From NCBI GenBank assembly GCA_964017155.1, contig OZ024863.1, positions 45,259,364-45,323,363 of the forward strand: a DNA stretch of 64,000 nt, read 5' to 3'. Source of the DNA: Oasisia sp. SBJ-2009. Taxonomy: Eukaryota > Annelida > Polychaeta > Sabellida > Siboglinidae. The notes beneath the pieces were generated by a model that had not been told where the DNA came from, did not search any database, and saw only the letters and a program-made list of their open reading frames with translations. Position 1 is the stretch's first letter. Each line of letters starts with the position of its first letter. Both the position numbers and the translations under genes were made by a program. Of this stretch, positions 1 to 19,702 are shown in pieces.

Positions 1-171
1 TGATTTGTTAACACGAATGCTAAATTGGTCTCATGAAACTGGCTGTAAACTACACTGACTAGTTGTTCATAAAGTTACGCGGCTTTATGAAACCGGTCCC
101 TGATGTAGTATATACAGGAAGACTAAAGTGAAAGCGAGAACATAATGATGTAACAATTGTTTTTTTTATAG

Positions 172-207
172 ATACCATCGAAGACGTCAACGCAGCCACT
201 AGGCAAG
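172..207 (+). CDS. Penultimate exon of a plus-strand membrane mucin-like gene (rest of gene lies left of window)
   Basis: A 36-nt open segment is bounded by a pyrimidine-rich tract ending in AG (to 171) and a GTAGG donor (208). In phase 1 it reads TIEDVNAATRQ. This resembles the end of the 8346-8426 exon of the minus-strand gene (DNTINAAGKQ) and has the same phases (1-1). It joins in frame to 909-970. Seen: splice signals, frame and similarity to the paralogue. Inferred: the gene itself, because its upstream exons are outside the window. Confidence 0.6.
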
Positions 208-908
208 GTAGGAAAAATATGTTCACAAAAGTATTATAATTTATCATAACACCCTGTGCACAACAATATATAAATAATCCATCTTCGTAGGTATGGAACA
301 TCAATGTCCCATTTCACAATTTAGTTACAGATCCAATTTCGGATTTTATCGACGTGACCATTTATTTATTACAACACGACAACCCTATAGATGTTCAGAC
401 GTAACATATACTATAGTGATTTTCTTTCTGTGCTAGTTCTTTCTACCAATACCTTTGAGGATTGCATGCCTCACGAATGAACCATTCATTCCTTCGGTTA
501 TTTAAAATTATCTAGAAACTAATAATGAACGTCTTTCGCGCCTAAATCCTCGGGCGCAGTCTAGTGTCAAAGTGTACCGCAAAACTGCTTAATTATAGTA
601 AGCAGTTGGACAGTTAATTATATCGGTGTCACTTTTTTCTCGAAATGTGACATGCACTCAATGACATGTCTCTCGGCGCCAACCAAATTGCGTAATCGCT
701 GGTGAATAACAAATATTAATAGCAAATAAAGTGATACCACCCTGTATTATTATACGTATAAAGTTATTAAAACAGGAATATCCGACTGCTTTATCAGCCA
801 AAAATGAATGACAAACCCGTGCTTGAAATGCTTGAAATGCTCAAAGATATGGCACAATTAGTTGTACGACATCTATTCTTAGTAAAAACATAATGGTTCT
901 ATTTGCAG
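208..908 (+). other. Intron of plus-strand gene
   Basis: A GT...AG intron of about 700 bp. Around 530-620 it holds a GC-rich TTCGCGCC...GGGCGCA motif. A related motif occurs at 8115-8215, inside the matching intron of the paralogue, but in the opposite orientation relative to the gene. This suggests a small dispersed element rather than inherited intron sequence. Nothing else is recognised. Confidence 0.4.
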
Positions 909-970
909 GTCCTGCGTTTGGAGCCGTGCTCTTTGCAACAGTGGTTTCATTTCTGTTCTTCTCAAGGTGA
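909..970 (+). CDS. Last exon of plus-strand gene: membrane segment and stop
   Basis: The acceptor TTGCAG ends at 908. In phase 1 the exon reads GPAFGAVLFATVVSFLFFSR, then TGA at 968-970. It is a hydrophobic segment with one basic residue at the C-terminus, as in a type I membrane protein tail. It aligns residue for residue with the last exon of the minus-strand gene at 7622-7689 (GPAVGVVLLEATVSVILLLKIY). The two genes are therefore paralogues arranged tail to tail. Confidence 0.65.
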
Positions 971-1309
971 TACGAAAGTGGTAAGTGTTACAGATATAGT
1001 ATATAGTAATGTCCGAAAAGCTCTCCCCCATAACCACGATGCCACAGAATGACGTGTCACATTATTAGATAATTAATAGAAACGTAAGCTACAATTTCAG
1101 CAACGTTGTCCAAAACTACTCACCGTTCTGTTGACGGTACACAAGGCAGATGTGTTCATTTTTAAATGCTATCAGAGATGGTCGTGGTTTTATTGGCTAA
1201 TGAAAAATGGGGTGATTTGTTGTTGTCACGTAGGCCTACGCCGTTGTAGGGTCAAGGCATATTGCGACATCTTTCAATATCACTGTGTTTTGTATGCATC
1301 CTCCATAGG

Positions 1310-1372
1310 GCAAAATGTGTATCCATTCTATGACTGGAAAATAAAGTTATTGTTATTATTATTATTATATTT
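1310..1372 (+). mobile_element. LINE 3' tail fragment
   Basis: The sequence around 1335 (GGAAAATAAAGTTATTG followed by ATT repeats) has the form of the 3' end of CR1/RTE-like LINEs, which finish in a short A/T-rich microsatellite. No reverse transcriptase is left upstream, so this is at most a heavily 5'-truncated copy. Confidence 0.35.
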
Positions 1373-2034
1373 TAAGAATAGCCAACGTTGTACCTCGCTA
1401 CCCCAGTCTGTTCATGGTCTTTTTGGTCTGTATATGCTATTGTCAAATGTAACTGACAACTGACGAAAAATGCATCAATAATTTAGGTTTATTTATAAAA
1501 GTTGAAATGTTGAAGGGAACCCATATAGGTTTCATCGTATCCGGTTAACTCATAATACACTGTTGAATCAGTTATAATAATATATGTTGCAAATAAATAT
1601 ATACAAAATGTAAAACTAGATATCTAGCAAACCAACGGACAGGTATACGAGGACATAGCTAATTATAAATTAAAACTATGCGGTTTTTCTTTTACAGATT
1701 TTGGTTCATTCTGCACGAATGTGTCATAGACATTCCGCAAAAACAAACGTGGCGCCATCTGACGAATAATACACACACTAAGTTCGCGAGGCGCTGCACA
1801 CAGCAGAACTTTGACACTGGATGAGTCACTTGAACAACCTAGTAACAGAAGACATTGTTATATAAAATTAACTTACATGGAAATAATAATAATAATGAAA
1901 CATTATTTATTCAGGATATAACTTGGAACTGTCAAATGATGACCTCATTTGCGAAGTGGCTGCACTACCGAGGTGACCGGAAAGCAAGGTCAATTTTATA
2001 TTAATAATACACTCTATATACATGCCTGCATGCG

Positions 2035-2290
<256 letters not shown>

Positions 2291-2550
2291 TTTATGGAGA
2301 GTGCACCATGACAGTTTTATATTAATATTTTGTATTTATATTTACATATTCTATATACATTGCTATATAAGTTAGATATGTGATCGTATTGTATTTATAT
2401 TATGTGTCTTATTATACAAATACACCCGCTAGTCACAGAGTAATCACTCAAATTGACGTATTTAATACTTGCTATCTCCCTGCGCATTAATAACATGCTG
2501 GTTATTAGGTTTATTAGTTTTTCTACTGGATTTCGAGAGAAAACGCATTG

Positions 2551-2553
<3 letters not shown>

Positions 2554-2638
<85 letters not shown>
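2554..2638. repeat. (TA)n microsatellite
   Basis: An uninterrupted TA dinucleotide run of about 85 bp. Confidence 0.97.
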
Positions 2639-2640
<2 letters not shown>

Positions 2641-3535
2641 GATTAATTTGCTTCTAATATTTAGTGTCTATGTGTCTAGGAACGTGTTTCTGCCAGGTCC
2701 AGTTTATTTTAGGTTTCCCTGTGTTATGTATCCTATCAAGCAATCGGCTCGCCGGCCCAGATTATATCGATATACTGGCGTAAATACGGTAACACATTAC
2801 CAATGAACCCTTAATTTCCTCTGTGCATTCGTTACTCGTTGGTGATCTCCGTTGCACCATTCATTAGCCATATCGTTTGTATTCTATTTTGCCATTTTCA
2901 TACATGATCGGGTCCCAGCGACGCAAACGAGCATAGGGTGTAACTGTGGTTTTCCACCCAAAACAATTAACCTAGAAGGAAGGAACTATTTACATTGTTT
3001 GTCCAATGCGTGAATTTTTACTTTGAATTCGCTTACGGAGAATAAGGTGGGTACCAGTTGTGCATGATGTTGTGTCGGTCAAAACGGACGGGAAACAAGA
3101 ATCACTTGCGTGTCCTATATTATAACAAGCGTGCCAACTAGAGCTGCGTTAGTGCGTACCGTGGCGAGGGCCCTACATCGGTAGGCCCTAAGGCTACGTC
3201 TCCACCATTTCGTCCATAACAGCAAACGTGTTGCCATTAACGTCTAGGGGGGCTGGCGTTGTGTTGATCAAATAGTGCAAAGCATAGGAACTGACCAGTC
3301 ACTATCTCGATAAAGCAAATTCGAACTACAAAATGTACGTCACAAATCACGAAACCGTGTCGCCCGCATTGTTATAATACGGTAATCGTCACAGTATATG
3401 GGTCAGCGGGAGTTCGAGCTGGGGCTCCTGAACAATATGGGATTCCTAAATCGGACAAACCACCCGCACCCCGGTTACGGGCCAAGTCGACATGGTTCTA
3501 CTGATTGTTATCAAGTCGTTCTAATATCGATAAGC

Positions 3536-4523
3536 CAGCGGTTCTTGTTCTGGTCGCGACCTAAACATTAGTCGGAAAACTTGCTTGGCGAGCCAAGCCT
3601 TCCAAAATTGGGTTAAAAGATAACACTGTAATGATACAAAATAGACAAAACAAAAGTACACCAGAAATTAGGACATTGATCAAGCTTGCTTTATGAAAAC
3701 GAAAGCTTCGCCAAGTCAGTGCCGCGTAGTGGCTGATCGAAGTAGGAACACGGCAGCTCTTTTCTTGTTTTAATGAAACGAACTAAAATATGACTTCCAT
3801 GTACTACAACTGCACACCAATGACGAACATGTTATGTCATATCATATTTCGCATGAATTTGAAATGAAGTGTCATATCATGATTCAAATTCACACAACAT
3901 TTGGGTTAAATAAATCGTCTGACTTGCATCTAGCGCGGAATGTAGAAGAATAGATGGAAATTCGTAGCTATTCAAGATGGCATGGCAATTTTGAGTCGCG
4001 ACCCAAGAGTTAAGAACTTCTGCAAAACTCAACATATTACCCGGTTCAAGGTGATTGACGACTATGACGTACGTAAGGTATGTAAGGTATACGGTGTGTA
4101 TGTATCTACCTTTGAAATCTTACGGAACCGGAGGGCTAATTTTATTATGTTAACCGTATCCTGTTACGATAGTAAGTAACATGGTCGATTTGCTATGCAT
4201 TCTTTGCAATCGTAAAATAGAGATAGACCCTATATCTGGGTCGCGACCAAAATTTGGGTCGCCCAATAATTTTGTGTGGGTTGCCAAGAATTGTTAGTAG
4301 GCCTATAGCTTTTCGAAATTTAGTGTCCCAGTTGTCCGTACTAAGTGCACGCAATGCAAAACAGTTATGCCAAATGTAACATGAATTTTAAACGCCGTTT
4401 GCCATAACAGGAATAAATGTTCCGATTCGACTTATCACAAGTTACTCAAATGATGACGTGTATTGCAAACTCAGTCTCTTGACTTCAATTTGGGTCGCAG
4501 CCAAAACAGTTTAAGAACCGTTG
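3536..4523. mobile_element. Old non-autonomous hAT-like element
   Basis: The left end CAGCGGTTCTT...TGGTCGCGACC and the right end (reverse complement CAACGGTTCTTAAACTG...GGCTGCGACCC) form imperfect terminal inverted repeats. They match the CAGnGGTTCTnAAACT...GGTCGCGACC pattern of Charlie/Tip100-type hAT elements. Internal copies of GGGTCGC(GACC) occur near 4240-4270. The flanking 8-mers agree at only about half their positions, so the target duplication is decayed. No transposase is visible. Confidence 0.5.
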
Positions 4524-6675
4524 TTATAAAAATGTAATACCAACCTTACAATACATCCCAAAGGGCCGTCATGTTGGCGTTGGCAATGCGCGCAACCCAC
4601 TTATGACGTCACGTCCAACGATCCTAGCGAACAACCGGATAACTATATACCGACGGAATCCTAATACTACAGCAGCGGTGTTTGTGTATTTTTATTCACC
4701 TCTATTTGCCTCAGTTAATCCAGCTGGAGAAATGAGTATTCTGTAATAGGTAGTGCTGGCTACGTAAACATCTTCGCAAATATTGTAACGATAAACGGGG
4801 GAACAGGGGATGCAAGGAGCACTTGATCAGAAATTACAATATGTGACAGTTGTGAAATGTTTCAACAGTACGCGCGCACGTACGCACGCGCACACGCACA
4901 CGCACACTAGCGTCTGTAAACAGTGTCGCTTTGAGGATATCCGCGAGAAATGGGAGGCAAGCGAGCAAAATGACGCCCCGTCGAGTTTTGGTAGAACAGT
5001 ACGTCACCCCCAGTAAAACAGCAGCAACACAATTTAGTGCGATGCGGCGCCGGAAACCACCATGTACTTCTGGCGTCATGAGCGCGAGTCAGCTGACATC
5101 GGGGAACGCAGTATGGTGCTGAAGCTCGGGCGGTCCGCAACCTCTCAAAATGTGTTTGGTACCCGCGTCACTGACTGTATCGGAATATAAGTTGTAAGCC
5201 CCACAGCAAATGTCTGCAATAGGTTTGACTTCTGCTTGCACCACGTGTGCTAGGGAGAGCCTAAGACTGGAGTCGACACCATTGGTAAACAGACGACCAA
5301 AAGGTGGAGCGCCAAATAAGTGAGATGTATGCAAGTGTACGTAGTTCCAGCACGTGTCACGATTTCACAATAATTGGGACTTCAGCCACTCCATTTTAAG
5401 AACAGGCGTCGGAATGAAAATAATATTAGCGGGATGGTGGTGGGGTCGCGCACCAGTACCATGTTAATGTTGGATCGTGACATCAGAAAGGCAGTGTTAG
5501 GAGTTTTTCGTAAGAGTTTCAGCGCTTCCGTTCATTGTGACATCGGAAGACGTGGGAAGGCGGTTGTTCAACCCTGATCGGCGACGTTGACTATTTTAAG
5601 TGAAACTTCGATTAGCCATGGACTCTCAAAACACCATAATTTCAAGAAAATATTCGACGAAAAGCACGTGTTCGGGCATCCATTTTTTCCCGTTGACGGA
5701 GTTTGAAACCTGGATACCTCAGTAATAAATTGTACCTTTTGTGACGGCATCCTCATATAGACATATTCGTTGTTCAGTATTGGACGTGCCTATATGTACG
5801 ATACGTACAGCAGTAAACAAGTTCTCCTGAGGCCCGATAGTGTTCTACACAGAATGCAGCTTGTATTAATATGTTTGTTTTTAATGGCATATTTTTATCT
5901 TGGTTGCTACACACGGGGAATTATAAAAACATCTAGCGAAGAACAAACAAGCTTTCCAGTTTTCTGTTATGATATTTTTGTGTCACTGATTCCTGACCGA
6001 GTAGCAGATGAACCAAATGCACCACTTAAGCTGTGTTGCGTAGGACAATACGGGTCTGGAAGTCTGAAGGCATGCCTATAGAAAAGGAAGCAGAACCATG
6101 ACATTACGGTGATTAATCGTATTTATTACACATCAAACGAGCCTCCAACAGACCATAAAGATTATGAAACAAACCCAATTGTAAACATAGTATATGACAA
6201 AACACAATAACTATTAAATATGATTAAGTATGATTATTAAATAGCATATTAACAAGACATGTCATTATAAATATACAATTAGTGAACAATTAGGCCAAAA
6301 CGGTTTCATGCTGGAAAACCCCTGTGTCATGCTTTACCCATAATCATATACCACACTTCTCGTGACCCTTCGAACAGAGGTCGTTGTGTTTTGCGTTTGT
6401 GTTATCTATCTGCGAACCAAGGCTTGTTTGTTGGCCAAACCGACTGCCGTCATGACGCCACTTGTGAATGACTGGAAGCCCACGAGTTACAACAATAGCC
6501 GCTTTTAGGAAAATGGCCCGCTATCTTTAAGATGCACCTCAATTAGACGAGGTTATCGTATCCATGCGTCACCGGTCGTGACTCAGAGCCTCGGCTACGC
6601 AGATTCATTAAGCTAGGCAACACCAGCCGATTTTCAGCACACACACACACGCACGCGCGCGCGCGCACTCACTCA

Positions 6676-6726
<51 letters not shown>

Positions 6727-7621
6727 GACATTATATACAATTAAGTACAATTATATTAAGTATTACTAAGAATAGTATTATACGCGAAAACGCGCAATCA
6801 CGACTCGACTCCTAAATTGAGAGTTGATGAATTATGTAAAAGATGGTTTCACTTTGGTTTCAGTAAAAATTAATTGAACACAGTCGTAGTTCTCCGTGTG
6901 ATTCTTGTGGCATAACAAGCGACCTGAAAAGAAATAAAATCATCGTAACAGTTTAATTCAAAATTGTCTAGGCTATTATCCATGCACGTACATACATGTA
7001 TGAATTGTTTAACAGCTTATACTACACAGTATACTACTAAGCGTGTCGTTATTTAGTCAAACATTGTTGAACGGTGGAGCAAACTTAAGCCTGCGTGTTC
7101 CTTTCCACCAGGAAGCCGAATCGAGAAGGTTTGAAAATGCTGAATTTCTATCACAACTTATAATCACAGATTTTATCTAGAATTTCTAAAAGTGGAGCCA
7201 GAGTTAGACAGGCGTTGCCACCCTTTCGATTCCCATGCTAATGTGTAGCAGTACTATAGGTTATTTCATAGAGAATAAAGCCAAGGCACTGCCTAATTTT
7301 AATACCCGCTAAATACGACATTGGCTTGATAGGGCACTGGTTCTCGTCAAAGAACTAATATTTATATATGTAGATATATACATTAACAATGATAGTGCGA
7401 ACCATGATATTAAAGAAGGGCACACTATCTTAAAAATACATTGTACTGGACGCTTTCCAATAACCATTTTTACGTCGCCCCATTAATATAATTGACACAT
7501 TCTGAATTGATTATTACTGTTGAATTGATTATTACTTTTGTAAATTGCTATGCCCATAGTTCTGGACGATGCGTTTGTGAGATTTAACATAGAATACATT
7601 AATACAATGACGCTTACCATT
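4524..7621. other. Intergenic region between convergent paralogues, right part
   Basis: Contains a CG/CA alternating tract at 4870-4907 and the AC-rich microsatellite at 6640-6724. The 103-codon frame at 5770-6081 has a hydrophobic stretch but no similarity I recognise and no splice or paralogue support. I do not call it a gene. Confidence 0.45.
6640..6724. repeat. (AC)n/(CG)n/(ACTC)n microsatellite
   Basis: An AC run, then CGCACGCGCG, then CACT repeats and a long CA run. It is alternating purine-pyrimidine sequence with Z-DNA potential. Confidence 0.95.
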
Positions 7622-15219
<7,598 letters not shown>

Positions 15220-17572
15220 TTTGCGAGAAGAAATCAGCGAGCCGTCCGTACGATAGAAAACGAGTATACCATATGAATCAGGAAAGGATGTTAGTCACTC
15301 TTACTGCAGCTAACACGGATATGTGTTCTCTGAAGCGTGCAGCTCGTCACGGCACCAGCAATTAGGCAACACGGCCTATGCCGTTCCGCGTGGCTGATTA
15401 TGTGGGTCAGCGGCGCGTGTCCGCTTCAGCACGCGTCACTGGCAGACGAACAGCCACTGTGTGTTTATGCATAGAATACACTATAAATAGTAATGTCAAA
15501 TAACGTGTAAATAACTAGAATGGGAATACATGCACACGAGCTTTTGATTTCTAGAAACTTTAATAATTCAATGTCTGGACGGTGTTCTTAAATGAATCCA
15601 GGCTGTTTGTAAGAACTCTGCATTACAGCTCATTGAGGGGGGAATTCCAAAGTTGAATTGTGTAACATTTCAAGAACTGGCTATTTGTTTTGCTAAATCT
15701 ATTATTTTATAGTAGTTCGTAATACCTGAATCCTCATATTCAAATTGTGTGTGCCACTCTAGGAAAAGTACGTAAATGCACAATTTATGTGCTTGTTGAC
15801 ATACATTTTAACTTTACACTTTAACATTTTGCTGTAATATCCAGTTCAAACAGTTGACTACACATGTGTACATGTAAATATGACTTTGTAAGACACATCA
15901 AATAGATTCGAAGTGTCTAAAACACAATTGTATGGCTTACACTTGTGGATTCGTGTGTAGTTGACAGTAGGTTTGTTGTTCTACCTCGGGAGCTTCTATT
16001 ACTATTGGTTTGACATTGCATATCTGGTTCTCCGATATGGTACAAGGTCAGTTTGTTGACGGGTACACATAACCAAAATAAAAAAAAATTAATACAATAA
16101 TTTTGAGAACGTGTACACTAATGTGTCGAAAGGGTTCCACCAAATATGAAGCTTTTTGTTAGTTCATGTATGCCTGTTTATATGATCGATTTAATATATT
16201 TAAAAAAGACAGCCCCAATATTACTACCCTTCTCCCTCTCCCTTAATTTCTCCTGCTATTTGATACAAACTCAAATTTCATGGAAAGTCTATATTTTGCT
16301 AAGCGAATTTGATGAGAGTAAACACACTAAAATCATAACACATCACATAATCATGATTTATAGTGTCACTCGTTTGCGTGACTCGTGTATGCACAACACA
16401 AACACCAATTACTGACAACATTGAAAACACTACACCGAATCATTAATGCATTTATTTTGTACAACATCATATACGTAGTACAAATCATGCACGTTGCCGA
16501 CAGCAAGTGTTATGTTTACATGTGCAATGGCACTTTTGATCACAAATCATTACATACACCGGTTTAACATTAAAAACAAAAGGCCAAGGAAACCACAGGT
16601 TATTCCTTAATTCCTTTAACGACAGTGTTTATTACCTAAATGTTATCTCTGTATTAACAGCGATATTAAGAAGGCACATGTATGTAGCCACCAAATCTGA
16701 AGTTCATGTTAGGAATCATCTTAGGATGTTGACGTCTGATATAAGAGAAACTTACTTTCATTTGGGAAGGGTGTCATAGGCAGGTCCGCGTCGGACACCA
16801 ATAGTTTACACTTCTGATTGATAGTGTTGATATTTTGGTATGATCATATCAGTGTCTTTCCAAACTTTTGAGGGGTAGGGGGCTGAAGCCAAATGAAAGT
16901 AATTTAATATGTTATTGGACACCTGTGTTCTCAGATGAAAAAGAAAACACTAAGACAGAAAATGGCTGTGTAACTCTGACCTGTAGTATAACTCAGATTA
17001 TTTTCCTCTGCGTATGTCAGCAATGCATTATCATAAGTAGCCCTAGGATACAAATATCAATCTAGTCATACTCTATGAAGTATACAACTTCAACCAAATT
17101 ATAGAAAGTCAGAAGAGCCCCACAAATGCACCAACACTATAGCAGAATCACATGGCATAATGAGAAAAAAAACATGTTAGTGTGAAACAGTTATGTATAA
17201 TAGCAGTTGCTTCAATATTATTTGTACGTTCTTAGGTACGTACATTGCTACGAGATATGTAAAAGTGTGCGTAATAATGACGTCCCTGAAAAGCAGTGGG
17301 TATAAAGTAGATTTGCACATTCCTGAAATGATGTGCAAATGCTTTCAAATGCCACCATTTACCTGGGGTAATTGTTTTCCTTTGCATGGGAATAACTCAG
17401 CAGAGTGACAGAAGTGTCTAAACTGATATATTGACAAAATCCTGATGATAAGAAATGTCATACTGTTAATGAATTTCTTACAACGACTGTTCGACATACA
17501 AGTCAGCCAGTCATTGTTAGTGTGAACAGAAATCTGTCCTCCGTGTACAAGAGCAGTTAATGAAGGACTTCC

Positions 17573-17641
17573 TCAGGACAAGTTGAGCCTCTTCACCAGT
17601 GGAGCGTGGTACACCCAATGTTCTCCTTCCTCGTGGAAACA
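17573..17641 (-). CDS. Orphan copy of the OSBPL9 terminal coding exon
   Basis: After a CTGCAG acceptor it reads [20 protein letters not shown], then LS and TGA. This is a full-length match to the ORP9 C-terminus and to the exon at 32181-32249. Three bases differ and the frame is intact. It is separated from the rest of OSBPL9 by 15 kb of repeats and by the other copy. It is therefore probably unused, or an alternative last exon. Confidence 0.6.
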   Translation of the reverse strand, partial: CFHEEGEHWVYHAPLVKRLNLS

Positions 17642-17654
17642 CTGCAGCACACAG

Positions 17655-17890
17655 AAACAGTTCACATATTACTGCTGGGAATCTATGTAAAATATTATTG
17701 CTGGGAGTTACGTGTCTTTACCATTGCTGGGAAGTTACGTATCCATGGTTACTATTGCTGGGAAGTTTACATATGGTTATTATTTTGGAAAGTTACAGTT
17801 TCTATTGCTGGGAAGATATGTGAGGCTAGTATTGCTCGGAAGCTATGTACAGTCATTACTGCTGGGAATGTACATGCAAGTACTAATGCC
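17655..17890. repeat. Degenerate GCTGGGAAGTTAC minisatellite, copy A
   Basis: About seven irregular 25-35 bp units, each with the core TTGCTGGGAAGTTA. They lie just above the orphan terminal exon, on its intron side. The matching array in copy B is 32270-32740. Confidence 0.85.
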
Positions 17891-18025
17891 GATAAGCACC
17901 ATATGTTACAGCCGGACTCTACCGCTGGTTCGTTATACAGATGCAACTGCCAGCAAGAAATACACAGCTACAACGTTTGACAAATTATTCAGCCACACAC
18001 AACTGTTGGTAAGTTGAGTACTAAA

Positions 18026-18980
18026 AATTCACAGTTTCGCTGGAGTCTCACTTATAGGCGAGCGGCAGAACCACTTAACAACCCGATTTAAATGCCCCCG
18101 CCCCATACACATACCCAATCGTTATATCATTGGAAAGCCCTACATTTGCCCGTCATGATAAGGCCTGTCGTAGAGTTGCCGAATGGTGAAGTAAGCGTTA
18201 ATCCGATGTCAAACAAGGTCACCATAAAATGATCAATTTTAGAAATTGGACATTTCTGAAAACATCTCGATATTAAAATGGCTAAGTAGCTATTTTATGC
18301 TATTAGAAAATAGCCGAGACATATATTGTTAGAAAGCACAATATCTTATCTCCAAGGTAATGCACACTATTTTGTTGTATCCTGAAACAATAAGTATCAT
18401 GACAAGGTCAAACAAGGTCACCCATAAAATAAAGATTATTAGAAAGTTTCTAATGCCGCGAATACTATGAAGTTATATTGACTGTGTGTCTATTTTACAA
18501 CTATAGACAAGTCATAAAGAACAATTTCTTTCCGTCAAAATGCGGTGTGACATATAACTGTGAGGTGAGGTATTTTGTGTTGAGCGGCGTTCAAACAGTA
18601 AATTGACGAACGTTAGAAATTGCGCCATTCAGCAGTTTCATTGGATGCTTATATTTACGTCACCTACATACTCATGGACGTACACCATTGGAAATGTAAT
18701 AGGTTAGCAGCAAGGTTTTCAACAGGAAAATACAATACATATGCATCGATGCTAACTGCCTATACAATGATGCTCATGGCTTAGGTAAACAATTATAAAA
18801 TGACAGTGTAAAAGTAGCCAAGGAGGGGGCAATGTTATACCCCACCAGGCCTCAGAGGCCACACCCCACCACAGGGATTCTGCCAAGGAACATAGGTGAA
18901 CATTTAGGAGAAATATGCCATATTAACAGCCAGAATACTATTTGTAAGGTAAGAAAGAGATAAGGTGAAGCCTTACTAAT
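18026..18980. other. Non-coding stretch between duplication copy A and hairpin repeats
   Basis: AT-rich. A phrase containing AACAAGGTCACC...ATAAAAT occurs twice (about 18215 and 18405), so a weak internal repeat is present. No coding region or known element is recognised. Confidence 0.4.
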
Positions 18981-18984
18981 GAAG

Positions 18985-19370
18985 GTAGAACGTCGTGGAC
19001 GCCAGTCATGCTGAAGCGGCCACGGTCTAGATCGAATGGTAAGACAAAGGTAATGACTAGAGAAATGTAATAGAGGTAGAATGTCGTGGACGCCAGTCAT
19101 ACTGTATCGTCCACGTACGAGATGTAACGGGAAAACAAAAAGTAATGGCTATAGAATGGAGGTAGAATGTCGTGGATGCCAGTCATGCTGTAGCGTACAC
19201 GTTCTAGATCACGATTTGGATACAGAAGGAGAGAGTGATCGTGTTCCACAAAGGTAAACGAGAGTAGCCAGTCATGCGGTAGCCACAAGGTAGTTAATAA
19301 GTAGAAATCACTAAAACGTTAGGATGGCATGGACGCCAGTTTTACTGTATCGTCCACAGTTTAAGGACAA
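18985..19370. repeat. Hairpin-bearing tandem repeat next to the tyrosine-recombinase gene
   Basis: Four spaced units carry the core GTCGTGGACGCCAGTCATxC, at about 18991, 19082, 19168 and 19327. In the unit at 19085-19115, CGTGGACG and CGTCCACG form a perfect 8-bp stem around a 15-nt loop. The other units keep it imperfectly. The repeats begin about 80 bp downstream of the recombinase stop. Confidence 0.75.
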
Positions 19371-19452
19371 AGTGAGAAAACTGACCAATTAGAGAGTGAT
19401 GGAATAGCGAGTCATGTCCCGAAAGGGTGGATGGCAGCTATGCTGAATTCAC

Positions 19453-19575
19453 TCAGTGCCTGTTTGTATGCAACATAGGGATACGGATATATCGTTTAAA
19501 AGCTGTGGATTTCCATCTCCCCATCGACTGGATCTGGGTTTCAGTCATACCCATATCAGCAGCAGTGGTAGCTGC
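19453..19575 (-). pseudogene. Tyrosine recombinase, severed C-terminal part
   Basis: Reads from the target-site duplication into GMTETQIQSMGRWKSTAFKR and then Y-I-R, ending in a stop near 19453. This supplies the GRW (in place of the usual GH) and the tyrosine nucleophile of a tyrosine recombinase. It continues in the same frame as 21188-22500 once the 1612-bp insertion and one 8-bp duplication (1620 bp, a multiple of three) are discounted. Confidence 0.85.
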
Positions 19576-19636
19576 CAGGGGCGTCGATCCGGTTTTAAAA
19601 GTGGGGGGGACAATTTTATATATACATATATGTATG

Positions 19637-19702
<66 letters not shown>

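Noticed and set aside
5770..6081. 103-codon frame with a hydrophobic stretch
   Set aside because: No recognisable family, no splice or paralogue support, and isolated in repeat-rich intergenic DNA.
17193..17408. A 71-codon plus-strand frame kept at the same length in both duplication copies (also 31645-31860)
   Set aside because: Comparing the two translations gives about 15 replacements in 71 residues, many radical (C/R, P/V, G/C). It lies antisense to the OSBPL9 3' region. It looks like chance openness in a duplicated, indel-free stretch rather than a conserved protein.
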